Shown here: piece after piece, positions 26,315 to 35,058 of the stretch
How positions within the stretch are numbered: the stretch's first letter is position 1
How the letters are laid out: each line of letters starts with the position of its first letter
DNA from: Hypericibacter sp050729195
GTDB taxonomy: Bacteria; Pseudomonadota; Alphaproteobacteria; Dongiales; Dongiaceae
Direction: 5' to 3'
NCBI RefSeq assembly: GCF_050729195.1
Contig: NZ_JBOHKS010000262.1
Location: forward strand, 1-64,000
Length of the DNA: 64,000 nt
Program-made: the position numbers and the translations under genes
Notes under the pieces: generated by a model
What the model saw: only the letters and a program-made list of their open reading frames with translations
Database searches by the model: none
Told to the model about the DNA's origin: nothing

Positions 26315-28363
26315 TCAGGCGGCGCGGATATTATCCAGGAACCTGCTGACCTCGCCGCGCAGCACTTCCGACTGCTTGGCAAGCTCGCCCGCCGTGGACA
26401 GAACCTGCGCCGAGGCGGCACCGGTCTGACCCGCGGCCTGGGTCACGCCGGTGATATTGGTCGAGACCTCGGAGGTTCCGGCCGCCGCCTGCTGCACATT
26501 GCGCGCGATCTCCTGGGTGGCGGCACCCTGTTCCTCGACGGCCGAGGCGATGGCCGTCGCGATCTCGCTGATCTTGGTGATGGTCGTGCCGATCCCTTCG
26601 ATGGCGGTCACGGCCCCGTCGGTCGCTCCCTGCATCGCCTGGATCTGGCCGGCGATCTCCTCGGTCGCCTTCGAGGTCTGGGTGGCCAGCGATTTGACCT
26701 CGGAGGCCACCACCGCGAAGCCCTTGCCGGCTTCGCCGGCGCGGGCCGCCTCGATCGTGGCATTGAGCGCCAGGAGATTGGTCTGGCTGGCGATATCGTT
26801 GATGAGCTGCACGACATTGCCAATCTTCTGCGCGGCGTCGGCGAGGCCTTTCACGGCCCCGTTGGTGCGCGTCGCCTCGTCGACGGCGCGGCCGGCGATC
26901 TGGGTGGATTCCGAAACACGCCGCGTGATCTCGCTGATCGAGCTGGTCAACTCCTCGGCCGCGGCCGCCACCGTCTGGACATTGGTGGAAGCCTGTTCCG
27001 AGGCGGCCGCGACGGCGGTCGACTGGCGCGAGGTCTCTTCGGCGGTCGCCGACATGCTCTCGGCGGTCGAGCGCATCTCGGTCGCCGCGGAGGCGAGGAT
27101 CCCGAGCAGGCCAGAGACCGATTCATCGAAGCTCTTGATGTAGCCTTCGATCGCCCGCTGGCGCGCTTCCTTGCGTTCCTGCTCCTTGGCCTGTTCGGTC
27201 GCGAGGCGATCCATCTCGATCGCGTTCTGCTTGAAGACCTCGACGGCATCGGCCATCTGGCCGATCTCGTCCTTGCGCCCCAGCGCCGGAACCGTGATCG
27301 CCTTGTCCCCGCCCGCGAGCTTGGTCATGGCGCCGGTCATGGCGACGATCGGGCGCGAGATCCCCCGGCCGATCAGCCAGGCGATAACGAGACCCAGCAC
27401 CAGGCCGCCCACGCTGAGCAGCGTGGACAGGGTCTTGGTGCCCGCGATCACGCCGTCGGTGTCCGTGGCATCCTGTTCCTCGTCGGAGGCGGCATCCTTC
27501 TTGATCGCGTCGGCATCGCCCGTGATCGTCTTGACCTCGCCGGCAATGGTGACGGTGGTCAGCGATTCGAGGTTGTCGTCGAAGGTCTTGCTCTGCTGAA
27601 AGGCTTCCTCGTAGCTGGCGACCAGGGTCTTGATCTGGTCGACCTCGCTGCGAAGCGCGGGAGTCAGCGTCAGCTTGTCCAAATCCTCCAGGCTCTTCTT
27701 GACGCCCTGGAAGGCTTCCTCGGCCTGCTGGGCGTTGGACGATTCATGGCGGTCCAGCATCAGGTTCGCGTAGAGCCGGGCCTTCATCATCTCGAGCAAC
27801 GCGTTGCTGGCGAGGATCGAGGCGGCGCCATTGCCGTCCTGGCTCGCCTGCCGGCCGACATCGACGAAATCCTCGGCCAGTTTCGGGCCGGTGACGTCGA
27901 GAACGTCGGTCGCGATGTGGGTCCGCTGCGTCTCGATATCGACGACCTTGTCGAAATCGGTCACCAGATCCTTGAGCGACGTGCCGATGCCCTGGATGTC
28001 CTGCTTCTGCGCGTCGTCGATCGCTTCGCTGCTGCCCGTCGCGATGTCGTCCTCGAGCTGCTTCTCGATCTCATGGGTGGCGTCGACGTCGGCGGCATCG
28101 CCGGTCTCGACGAACATCTCGACATGGCGGCGCAGATCGGTGAGGTTGCGCTCGATCGTCTGCGCGTCCGACGCGATGTTGACGACGTCGGTGTAGTTGG
28201 CGAACTCCGTCGCGACCTTGCTGAAGCCGAAGAATCCCACCAGCGCAATCGCGGCGAGGATCGCCAGCACGCAGAGAAACCCGAGGATCACCCGGGTGCG
28301 GATCTTCATGTTCGCAAGGAAATTGCCGCGGCCCTGATGGCTCGCAGCGGTGATGGCCGTCAT
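26315..28363 (-). CDS. Methyl-accepting chemotaxis protein with large helical sensor domain
   Basis: A 682-residue transmembrane chemoreceptor. The first membrane helix covers about residues 25-50 (RVILGFLCVLAILAAIALVG), and an alpha-helical periplasmic domain of about 265 residues follows. The second membrane helix lies near 315-335, then a HAMP domain starting at RGISRPIVAM. The C-terminal signalling domain has the conserved hairpin tip with LLALNATIEAARAGEAGKGF. The size and helical character of the sensor suggest a two-module (HBM-like) bundle, as in McpS, which binds organic acids. ATG 28363 follows AAGGGAGAAG. No CheR/CheB pentapeptide is visible at the C terminus. Ligand unknown; the metabolic operons around it make a nutrient ligand likely. 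Confidence 0.92.
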   Translation of the reverse strand: MTAITAASHQGRGNFLANMKIRTRVILGFLCVLAILAAIALVGFFGFSKVATEFANYTDVVNIASDAQTIERNLTDLRRHVEMFVETGDAADVDATHEIEKQLEDDIATGSSEAIDDAQKQDIQGIGTSLKDLVTDFDKVVDIETQRTHIATDVLDVTGPKLAEDFVDVGRQASQDGNGAASILASNALLEMMKARLYANLMLDRHESSNAQQAEEAFQGVKKSLEDLDKLTLTPALRSEVDQIKTLVASYEEAFQQSKTFDDNLESLTTVTIAGEVKTITGDADAIKKDAASDEEQDATDTDGVIAGTKTLSTLLSVGGLVLGLVIAWLIGRGISRPIVAMTGAMTKLAGGDKAITVPALGRKDEIGQMADAVEVFKQNAIEMDRLATEQAKEQERKEARQRAIEGYIKSFDESVSGLLGILASAATEMRSTAESMSATAEETSRQSTAVAAASEQASTNVQTVAAAAEELTSSISEITRRVSESTQIAGRAVDEATRTNGAVKGLADAAQKIGNVVQLINDIASQTNLLALNATIEAARAGEAGKGFAVVASEVKSLATQTSKATEEIAGQIQAMQGATDGAVTAIEGIGTTITKISEIATAIASAVEEQGAATQEIARNVQQAAAGTSEVSTNITGVTQAAGQTGAASAQVLSTAGELAKQSEVLRGEVSRFLDNIRAA

Positions 28364-28968
28364 TTTTCTTCTCCCTTGAGACCGCGGATGCGGCGGTCCT
28401 GTCGCCGTGATGAACTTCCATCGTTGCAGCGCGATTTGGGAACGACTACAACTTATGGATGAATTTCATAAAAATTGACTCGTATTGCGAGTCTCGGCGA
28501 CAAAGATTGAGAAGTTGTGGATAAATCTTCTATCCTTTTGGATAGTTTTGCGGCCGTGATTTCGCGATGACCTAGATCGAAGGGTGTATTTTCGCTTAAA
28601 AGCTGCGGCTGCCAAGGCCCCTGACCGCCGGGGGAGGGTCAAGGGAAATTGTCCTGCTCCAGTTTTGCTCACTTATTGGGCAGCTTCCGACGGCCAGGAT
28701 CGGCTGAGGGGCATAGGAATTTAAGCCGCCGAAGATCACGGCTTGGCTGCGATCGATGGCGCCCATGGTTCGGGAGGGCCGGCTGACCTCGTGCCGCGTT
28801 GGGCGGCTTCGGGAACTCCTCCCAGGCCGGTTTTGCGACCGGCAATAACCGCCAAAGTCCCAGCAATTTCAAGGCTCAAAAGCCTCTCGACTTTGACGGG
28901 TCGGCTGCACATGATGGGCGCCCATTGACTGGGCGGCCAGCGGGGCCGGTTGCAGGGAGGAATGAGGG
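28364..28968. other. Spacer between chemoreceptor and NicX-type operon
   Basis: The 605 bp hold no convincing gene. A distinctly A/T-rich tract at about 28440-28560 stands out from the GC-rich surroundings and contains TGTGGATAA at 28516-28524 and the perfect small hairpin CTATCC-TTTT-GGATAG at 28530-28545. It is the likely place of the divergent promoters. GGGAGG lies about ten bases before the start at 28969. Confidence 0.5.
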
Positions 28969-30051
28969 ATGCGGACAGTCGCCGCCGCGCGCGCGCAGGA
29001 GATCAACCCGGCTCGGCTGACGGGGCTCTACCGCAAGGAATTCCAGCTTTGCCAGGTAAAGGCCGGCGAAACCGTGGTGGTCCTGACCGATCTGGCGGCC
29101 CGGCGCGAATATGTCGAGGCCGCCTTCGCCGCGGCCGACGAACTGGGCGCCGATATCTATGAGATCTGCGTCAACGCCATTCCCTCCTGGACCAAGGTCG
29201 GGGTGCCGACGGTCGGCAAATGCAAGGGCACGCTCGACGCGATCCGCCAGGCCGACATCCTGGTCTGCCTCCATATCCCGCTCTTCACCGCCTGGCTCAA
29301 GGAAGTGATGAATGGCGGCACGCGGGTGCTGATGATCATCGATGCGCCGGACGACCTCGAGCAGCTCCTGGCGCCGAAGGGCCTCAAGGAAGCGGTCAAG
29401 CATGCCCATGGCCGCCTCGCCCAGGCGCGCGAGATGCGAATCCTCAGCGATGCCGGCACCGACCTCACGGTCAAATGCGGCGAATATCCGGTGATGAGCC
29501 AGTGGGGCTATGCCGACGAGCCCGGCCATTTCGATCATTGGGGCGGCGGCCATGTGCACACCTTCCCGAACGAAGGCACGGCCAACGGCACCGTCGTGGT
29601 GCAGCCGGGCGACATCATCGTGCTGCCCTATTGCCGCTATGTGCAGGACCCGATCCGGCTCGAGATCCGCGACGGCTTCATCCGCAAGATCGAAGGCGGG
29701 CTCGACGCCAAGCTGATGAATGACTGGCTCGACGACAACCGTGCGCATCCGGGCGACATGGACGGCCATGCCGTCTCGCATCTGGGCTGGGGCCTCAATC
29801 CGCAGGCGCGCTGGTACAACATCGCCCTCAATGGCGACGCGCCGGAACGCAGTCATGCCAGCGCCCGGACCTTCCCGGGAAACTTCCTGTTCTCGACCGG
29901 GCCCAACACGCAAGGCGGGGGCAAGCGCAAGACCAAGGGCCATTACGACGTGCCCATGCGCGACTGCACCGTGCTGCTCGACAATGCCACGGTCATCGAG
30001 CGCGGAAAGTTCGTCGATCCCGCCATGATCGTTCAGCGCGAAGCGCGCTGA
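28969..30051 (+). CDS. 2,5-dihydroxypyridine 5,6-dioxygenase-like (NicX-type) ring-cleavage enzyme
   Basis: A 360-residue protein of the NicX/aminopeptidase-T-like fold. NicX of Pseudomonas putida binds iron through His265, His318 and Asp320 (from memory). The same pattern appears here as H271 (SHLGWG), H325 and D327 (GHYDVPM), with almost identical spacing. NicX opens 2,5-dihydroxypyridine to N-formylmaleamate without needing a 2-oxo acid. The following genes encode a molybdenum hydroxylase and a formamidase-like hydrolase, just the steps expected before and after such a cleavage. GGGAGG precedes ATG 28969. The exact substrate cannot be told; a leucyl-aminopeptidase annotation would be the usual automatic alternative. 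Confidence 0.8.
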   Translation: MRTVAAARAQEINPARLTGLYRKEFQLCQVKAGETVVVLTDLAARREYVEAAFAAADELGADIYEICVNAIPSWTKVGVPTVGKCKGTLDAIRQADILVCLHIPLFTAWLKEVMNGGTRVLMIIDAPDDLEQLLAPKGLKEAVKHAHGRLAQAREMRILSDAGTDLTVKCGEYPVMSQWGYADEPGHFDHWGGGHVHTFPNEGTANGTVVVQPGDIIVLPYCRYVQDPIRLEIRDGFIRKIEGGLDAKLMNDWLDDNRAHPGDMDGHAVSHLGWGLNPQARWYNIALNGDAPERSHASARTFPGNFLFSTGPNTQGGGKRKTKGHYDVPMRDCTVLLDNATVIERGKFVDPAMIVQREAR

Positions 30052-30120
30052 ACCGGGCTTCGCCGGGGTTGGGAGCGAGGCCGGCGACGGCGATCGAAGG
30101 GGTCGGGGTGGGCTAGCGTC

Positions 30121-30573
30121 ATGAAGATCGAGGATGGGTTCACCGTGCGCGCGTCGCGCGAACGGGTCTGGGCCTTCATAACCGACCCCGAGCAGGTCGG
30201 CCCCTGCATTCCCGGCTGCACCGGCATCCAGGTGACGGGTCCGAACAGCTACAAGGCCGGCGTTCGCGTCGCCATCGGTCCGATCAAGGCCGAGTTCAAG
30301 CTCGACGTCCAGGTGGAGGAACAAGTTGCGCCGAACTATCTGCGCTCCCTGACGAAGGGCGAGGAGGGGAGCCGCGCCTCCATGCTCCAGGCCAAGACGC
30401 TGCTGGAGCTGCAGGAGCCGGAACCCGGCGTGACGGAAGTCCGCTACAGCACCGAGATTTCCATCGTGGGCAGGCTCGGCAAGTTCGGCCTGGGCGTGAT
30501 GAAAAAGAAGGCCGAAGGCATCGGCGGCGATTTCGTGAAAACCATGCGTGAAAGGCTCGAGCCCGCCGCATGA
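30121..30573 (+). CDS. CoxG-like SRPBCC protein
   Basis: A 150-residue START/SRPBCC-fold protein of the CO-dehydrogenase subunit G type, opening with a G-FTVRASRERVWAFITDPEQV segment and closing with a FVKTMRERL helix. CoxG-like proteins accompany molybdenum hydroxylases and are thought to recruit or anchor them to the membrane in CO dehydrogenase; they are not catalytic subunits. Its stop overlaps the start of the FAD subunit in an ATGA, so it is translationally coupled to the hydroxylase. Confidence 0.87.
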   Translation: MKIEDGFTVRASRERVWAFITDPEQVGPCIPGCTGIQVTGPNSYKAGVRVAIGPIKAEFKLDVQVEEQVAPNYLRSLTKGEEGSRASMLQAKTLLELQEPEPGVTEVRYSTEISIVGRLGKFGLGVMKKKAEGIGGDFVKTMRERLEPAA

Positions 30574-31427
30574 GCGCTCCGCTGCTTCATATGCCGAACA
30601 GCCTGGAAGAGGCGGTCCGCCTGCTGGCGGAGGATCCCGAGGCGAAATGCCTCGCGGGCGGCGCCACCCTCGTCGCCATGATGAATGCCGGGCTGGTGCA
30701 GCCGAGCGCCCTTGTCAGCCTGCGCAAGATCGAGGGGCTGGCGGGCATCCAGCGTCATGCCGACGGCTCGGTTGGGGTCGGCGCCATGACGCGCCATCGC
30801 ACCACGGCGAACTCGTCCGCGCTCGAAGCGGGCCAGACGGTCGTCAAACAGGCGGCGTCCGTGATCGCCAATCCGCCGGTGCGCAATATGGGCACGATGG
30901 GCGGTTCGATCGCCTTCGCAGATCCGGGCGCGGATTATCCGCCGGCCCTGGTCGCGGCCGATGCGGAGATCGAACTCATCGGCGGCGACGGCACACGCCG
31001 CCTCAAGGCCGTCGATTTCTTCACCGATTGGTATCAGACGGCGCTGGAGCCGGGCGAGCTGGTCGCGGCGATCCACCTGCCTGCGGGCGACGCGCGGGCC
31101 ACCGGTCATTACGACAAGCTGGCACGGGTCGAGGGCGATTATGCGACGGCCTCGGTCGCCGTGGTCCTGACCCTGGCGGGCGACAGCTGCGCCGGGATCG
31201 CCATCGCGGTCGGCGCCTGCGGGCCCAAGCCGATACGGTTGGCCGAAGCCGAGCGCAAGCTGATCGGCGGCAAGCTCGACGATGCGTCGCTCGCCGCGGC
31301 AGGCGCGCTCCTGGCGGAGGCCGCCGATCCCGTGGACGATGTCCGCGCCAGCGCCGATTACCGGCGCCTGGTCATTCCGCGCCTGGTTCGCCGGGCAGTG
31401 CGCGCGGCGAGGGCCCAGGCCCGATGA
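30570..31427 (+). CDS. Molybdenum hydroxylase FAD subunit (CoxM/XdhB type)
   Basis: A 285-residue medium subunit of a xanthine-dehydrogenase-type enzyme. The FAD-binding motifs are AGGATLVAMM near residues 30-39 and MGTMGGSIAFADPGADYP near 109-126, followed by the C-terminal CO_deh_flav_C-like domain. It passes electrons from the iron-sulfur subunit to the acceptor. Start ATG 30570 overlaps the CoxG-like stop, and its own stop overlaps the ATG of the iron-sulfur subunit. The gene order FAD, FeS, Mo is the CoxMSL order. Confidence 0.92.
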   Translation: MSAPLLHMPNSLEEAVRLLAEDPEAKCLAGGATLVAMMNAGLVQPSALVSLRKIEGLAGIQRHADGSVGVGAMTRHRTTANSSALEAGQTVVKQAASVIANPPVRNMGTMGGSIAFADPGADYPPALVAADAEIELIGGDGTRRLKAVDFFTDWYQTALEPGELVAAIHLPAGDARATGHYDKLARVEGDYATASVAVVLTLAGDSCAGIAIAVGACGPKPIRLAEAERKLIGGKLDDASLAAAGALLAEAADPVDDVRASADYRRLVIPRLVRRAVRAARAQAR

Positions 31428-31897
31428 GCGACATCGCCGTCACATTGAAGGTCAATGGCCGTGACCGGGCGCTGCATGTCCCATCGGACGAGACCCTGCT
31501 CGAAACCTTGCGCGTGCGGCTTGGGCTGACCGGCGCCAAGCGCGGCTGCAATCAGGGTGTCTGCGGCGCCTGCACCGTGCTGATCGAGGGCCAGCCCGTG
31601 CGCGGCTGCCTCTCGCTCTCGGCCAATTGCGACGGCAGTGCCGTCACCACCATCGAAGGTCTGGCCAAGGGCCAGGCCCTGGCGCCGATCCAGAAGGCCT
31701 TCGCCGAGGCTGGCGCCGTGCAATGCGGTTTCTGTTCCTCCGGCATGATGCTGGCCGCGACGGCGCTCGTCGCGGAGTGTCCCAACGCCACCGTCGACGA
31801 GATCAGGGCAGGGCTTGCCGGCAATCTCTGTCGCTGCTCGGGCTATCGCAAGACCGTCGAGGCGGTTCTGTCGGTCGTGACGGGAGGCACCCGGTGA
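31424..31897 (+). CDS. Molybdenum hydroxylase [2Fe-2S] subunit (CoxS/XdhC type)
   Basis: A 157-residue iron-sulfur subunit. The N-terminal plant-ferredoxin-like cluster motif is CNQGVCGAC followed by a further cysteine in RGCLS, and the C-terminal helical domain has CGFC and CRC motifs (QCGFCSSGM, NLCRCSGY). Both clusters are complete. It starts at ATG 31424 in an ATGA overlap with the FAD subunit and ends in a GTGA overlap with the large subunit. This short gene is easily missed, because a longer frame runs through it from 30548. Confidence 0.94.
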   Translation: MSDIAVTLKVNGRDRALHVPSDETLLETLRVRLGLTGAKRGCNQGVCGACTVLIEGQPVRGCLSLSANCDGSAVTTIEGLAKGQALAPIQKAFAEAGAVQCGFCSSGMMLAATALVAECPNATVDEIRAGLAGNLCRCSGYRKTVEAVLSVVTGGTR

Positions 31898-34236
31898 GCG
31901 AGCCAGCCATGGCCGTAGGCTTGAGCCTGCCCAAGCTCGAGACGCTCGAGAAGGTGACGGGCCGCGCCCAATACATCGCCGACATGTCGCGGCCGAACAT
32001 GCTGCATGGCGCCGTGCTGCAAAGCCCTTACCCTCATGCGCGAATTCTCCGTTACGACACCAGCGCGGCGCTGGCGCTGCCGGGTGTCCATGCGGTCGTG
32101 ACCGGCGACGATTTCGGCGATCACCGCATGGGGGCCTTCGTCAAGGACGAGACTGCCATCGCCAAGGGCAAAGTCCGTTATGTCGGCGAGCCGGTCGCCG
32201 CCGTCGCAGCCGACGATGAGGCGACCGCGCGCCAGGCCTGCCAATTGATCGACGTCGAATATGAAGAGCTGCCCGCGATCCTCACGGTCGAGGAGGCGCT
32301 GGCGCCCGATGCGGCGATCATCCATGAGGGGCTCGCCGGCTATTTCAAGGTCTTCTCGGCCATCTCCAAGGGCAACTCGCTCTCCTATACCGAGATCAAG
32401 GAAGGCGATCTCGAGCAGGGCTGGCGCGAAAGCGATTTGATTTTCGAGAACACATTCGAGACGCCGGCCCAGGCCCATCTCGCGATCGAGCCCTGCGGCG
32501 CGCTGGCGGAGACCGACGCGCAAGGCCGCATCACCCTCTGGTCCGCGAACCAGTCGGTGTTCCGCGTCCAGGCCAATGTCTGCGAATCGCTGGGCCTGCC
32601 GATGTCGAAGCTCCGCTGCGTGACGCCGCGCATCGGCGGCGGCTTCGGCAACAAGATGGAAGCCCATATCCAGCCGATCGCGGTCAAACTCGCCATGGTC
32701 ACCGGCCTGCCGGTCAAGATGATCCTCACGCGCGAGGAGGACTTCCAGATGGTGCGGGTGCGCCATCCGGCCAAGATCCGCGTCAAGACCGGCGTCAAGC
32801 GCGACGGCACGCTGGTTGCGCGCGAATGCGAGCTTTATCTCGATGGCGGTGCCTTCGGCGACGACAGCCCGGGCGTGCTGGGTTATGCCCTCCTCATGTC
32901 GCGCGGGCCCTATCGCATTCCGCATACGCGCTGCCATGGCCATGTCGTCTATACCAACAAGCTGCGCTCCGGCGCCTTCCGTGGCTTCGGCAATCCGCAA
33001 GTCTCGTTCGGCACCGAGACGCAGCTCGACGAGATCGCCGAAGCGCTGGGCATGGATCCGATCGAGCTGCGCCTCAAGAACATGATGCGGCCCGGCGACC
33101 ACTGGCTGGGCGGGCAGCCGGTGGATTCCAATGGCCTCGCCGACTGCATCGAGGCCGTGCGCAAGGCCTCGGACTGGGACCAGCGCAAATCGCTGCCGAC
33201 GCCGCCCGAGGGCAAGCGGCGCGGCTTCGGTTTCGCCGTGGCGGGCCATATCAGCGGACTTCTCGGCACCGGCGCCATCGTGCGCATGCTCGAGGACGGA
33301 TCGGTCGTGCTCAATACCGGGGCCGTCGATATCGGCCAGGGTTCCGATACCGTGCTGACGCAGATGTGCGCCGAAGTGCTGAAGATCCCGATGGAGCAGG
33401 TCTCGACCGCGTCGCCCGACACCGATGGCTCACCCTATAACTGGGGCACGACCGCGAGCCGCGTCACCTACACCACGGGCCGGGCCGTGGTGGCGGCTTC
33501 GCGCGAGGTCGAGCGTCAGATCAAGGAACAGGCGGCCGACATCTTCGAATGCAGCGTGGATGATCTGGAGTTGCGTCCGGGCGGCCGCGTCGGCATCAAG
33601 GGCGTACAGGCCAAGGAGCTGCCCTTCCTGGTGGTCTCGGCGCGCGCCCATTGGCGCAAAGGCGGGCCCATCGTCGGCAGCAACACGCTGGTGTTCGAGA
33701 CGCCGACCGTCGATCCCAAGCGGGCAATTGCCTTGGGGCTGCCCTTCCAGCAGATCGGCGTCTACAGCTTCGCCGCCCTCATCACCGAGGTGGAGATCGA
33801 CGAGGCCACAGGCCAGACCGAGGTCAAGCGCCTCTGGACCGCGGTCGATGTCGGCAAGGCGATCAATCCGCGGCTGGTCGAAGGTCAGATCGAGGGCGGG
33901 GTGGTGCAGGGGATCGGCTTCGCGCTGATCGAGGAAGTGGTCTGGGACGGCGCGCGCCTCGCGAACCCCACGCTCATGGACTACAAGATCCCAGGCACGA
34001 TGGACATTCCCTATGAGCTCCATTCGATCATCGTCGAGCATGCGCAGGCCGACGGACCGTTCGGCGCGAAGGGTGTCGGCGAGATCTCGCTGGTGCCGGT
34101 GCCCTGCGCCATCGCCAATGCGATCCACGACGCGGCGGGTGTGCGGTTGCGCCGCCTGCCGATGAATGCCGAGCGCGTGCTGCGCGCCTGCTTGGCAAAA
34201 GAAGACGGGGCGAAGGAGGGCGGCGTTGCGCATTGA
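31894..34236 (+). CDS. Molybdenum hydroxylase catalytic subunit (CoxL/XdhA-type)
   Basis: A 780-residue large subunit binding the molybdopterin cytosine or related cofactor. Characteristic segments are RIGGGFGNKMEAH near residue 248, SGAFRGFGNPQ near 360, a DIGQGSDTV motif near 480 and FGAKGVGEISLVP near the C terminus, whose glutamate corresponds to the catalytic Glu of xanthine dehydrogenase. Such enzymes hydroxylate carbon next to a ring nitrogen with water as oxygen source. The AYRG/VAYRC signature of CO dehydrogenase is not seen, so a heteroaromatic substrate is more likely. The start is GTG 31894, preceded by GGGAGG, in an overlap with the iron-sulfur gene. Confidence 0.93.
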   Translation: MSEPAMAVGLSLPKLETLEKVTGRAQYIADMSRPNMLHGAVLQSPYPHARILRYDTSAALALPGVHAVVTGDDFGDHRMGAFVKDETAIAKGKVRYVGEPVAAVAADDEATARQACQLIDVEYEELPAILTVEEALAPDAAIIHEGLAGYFKVFSAISKGNSLSYTEIKEGDLEQGWRESDLIFENTFETPAQAHLAIEPCGALAETDAQGRITLWSANQSVFRVQANVCESLGLPMSKLRCVTPRIGGGFGNKMEAHIQPIAVKLAMVTGLPVKMILTREEDFQMVRVRHPAKIRVKTGVKRDGTLVARECELYLDGGAFGDDSPGVLGYALLMSRGPYRIPHTRCHGHVVYTNKLRSGAFRGFGNPQVSFGTETQLDEIAEALGMDPIELRLKNMMRPGDHWLGGQPVDSNGLADCIEAVRKASDWDQRKSLPTPPEGKRRGFGFAVAGHISGLLGTGAIVRMLEDGSVVLNTGAVDIGQGSDTVLTQMCAEVLKIPMEQVSTASPDTDGSPYNWGTTASRVTYTTGRAVVAASREVERQIKEQAADIFECSVDDLELRPGGRVGIKGVQAKELPFLVVSARAHWRKGGPIVGSNTLVFETPTVDPKRAIALGLPFQQIGVYSFAALITEVEIDEATGQTEVKRLWTAVDVGKAINPRLVEGQIEGGVVQGIGFALIEEVVWDGARLANPTLMDYKIPGTMDIPYELHSIIVEHAQADGPFGAKGVGEISLVPVPCAIANAIHDAAGVRLRRLPMNAERVLRACLAKEDGAKEGGVAH

Positions 34237-35035
34237 GGATTACCCGCCGCAGGAGTCTTTCTCCGAGGTCGGCAAGCGCTACCATGACGAGGCCATGCGG
34301 CTGGGCGCCGGCGTCACCGGCGAGGATCATCGCTATGGCGACGATCCCTATCAGGGCGTCGCCCTCTACCGCCCGGCCAAGCCCAACGGCCGGGTGCTGG
34401 CCTTCCTCCATGGCGGCGGCTGGACCAACGGCTACAAGGAATGGATGGCGTTCATGGCGCCGGCCTTCACCTCGGCCGGCTATCTCTTCGCCTCGATCGG
34501 CTATCGTCTCGCGCCGCAGCATATCTTCCCCACCGGGGTCGAGGATGCCGCGGCGGGCCTCGCCTGGGTCTGGCGGGAAACCGGCCGGAAGCCGATCTTC
34601 ATCGGCGGTCATTCCGCCGGCGGTCATTATACCAGCCTGCTGGCGGTGACCCGGGACTGGCAGGCTCGGGCCGGCATAGCGGGCGATGCGATCCGCGGCT
34701 GCCTGCCCATTTCGGGCGTCTACGATTTCGCGGCCGGGTCGGGCCTCTCCATGCGGCCCCGCTTCCTGGGGACCGGCGATACCGAACGGGCGGCCAGCCC
34801 GATCCACCGGATCGACGGGCGCCCGCGTCCCTTTTTCATGGCCCATGGCGAGCGCGACTTTCCGCATCTGATCCGGCAAGCTGAGGCCATGGAGGCCGCC
34901 TTGAAGGCAGCCGGGGGCGAGGTTTCGCGGATCGTGCTGCCGGGCCGTGACCATTTTACCGCCAGCTATGCGGGCGGCGAACCCGCCGGCCCGTGGGTGC
35001 CGGCGGCGATCGACTGGATGAACAAGCAAACATAA
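34226..35035 (+). CDS. Alpha/beta hydrolase, kynurenine-formamidase-like
   Basis: A 269-residue hormone-sensitive-lipase-type hydrolase. The oxyanion motif HGGGW is at 62-66 and the nucleophile elbow GHSAGG at 128-133 with S130; the acid and histidine are likely in GERDFPH near 215 and GRDHFT near 244. Both motifs fit arylformamidases, which remove N-formyl groups. After NicX-type ring cleavage the product would carry an N-formyl group, so a deformylase role (analogous to NicD) is a natural inference. The start is TTG 34226: AAGGAGGG at 34212-34219 is well placed, and the gene overlaps the molybdenum subunit by 11 bp. No better ATG exists. Confidence 0.83.
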   Translation: MRIEDYPPQESFSEVGKRYHDEAMRLGAGVTGEDHRYGDDPYQGVALYRPAKPNGRVLAFLHGGGWTNGYKEWMAFMAPAFTSAGYLFASIGYRLAPQHIFPTGVEDAAAGLAWVWRETGRKPIFIGGHSAGGHYTSLLAVTRDWQARAGIAGDAIRGCLPISGVYDFAAGSGLSMRPRFLGTGDTERAASPIHRIDGRPRPFFMAHGERDFPHLIRQAEAMEAALKAAGGEVSRIVLPGRDHFTASYAGGEPAGPWVPAAIDWMNKQT

Positions 35036-35058
35036 AGACAACAGGGGAGGCGAAGACG

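Noticed and set aside
26309..28462. A 717-codon frame opposite to the chemoreceptor gene
   Set aside because: It is an antisense shadow: low-complexity glycine/arginine/aspartate composition and no family resemblance, while the minus strand encodes a complete chemoreceptor.
28516..28524. Perfect DnaA-box-like TGTGGATAA, a possible origin of replication
   Set aside because: A single box without a cluster of further boxes, and without dnaA, parAB, gidA or other origin genes. The local A/T richness is better explained by divergent promoters.
28466..28672. 68-codon minus-strand frame in the spacer
   Set aside because: No family, no ribosome site, and it spans the A/T-rich promoter-like tract.
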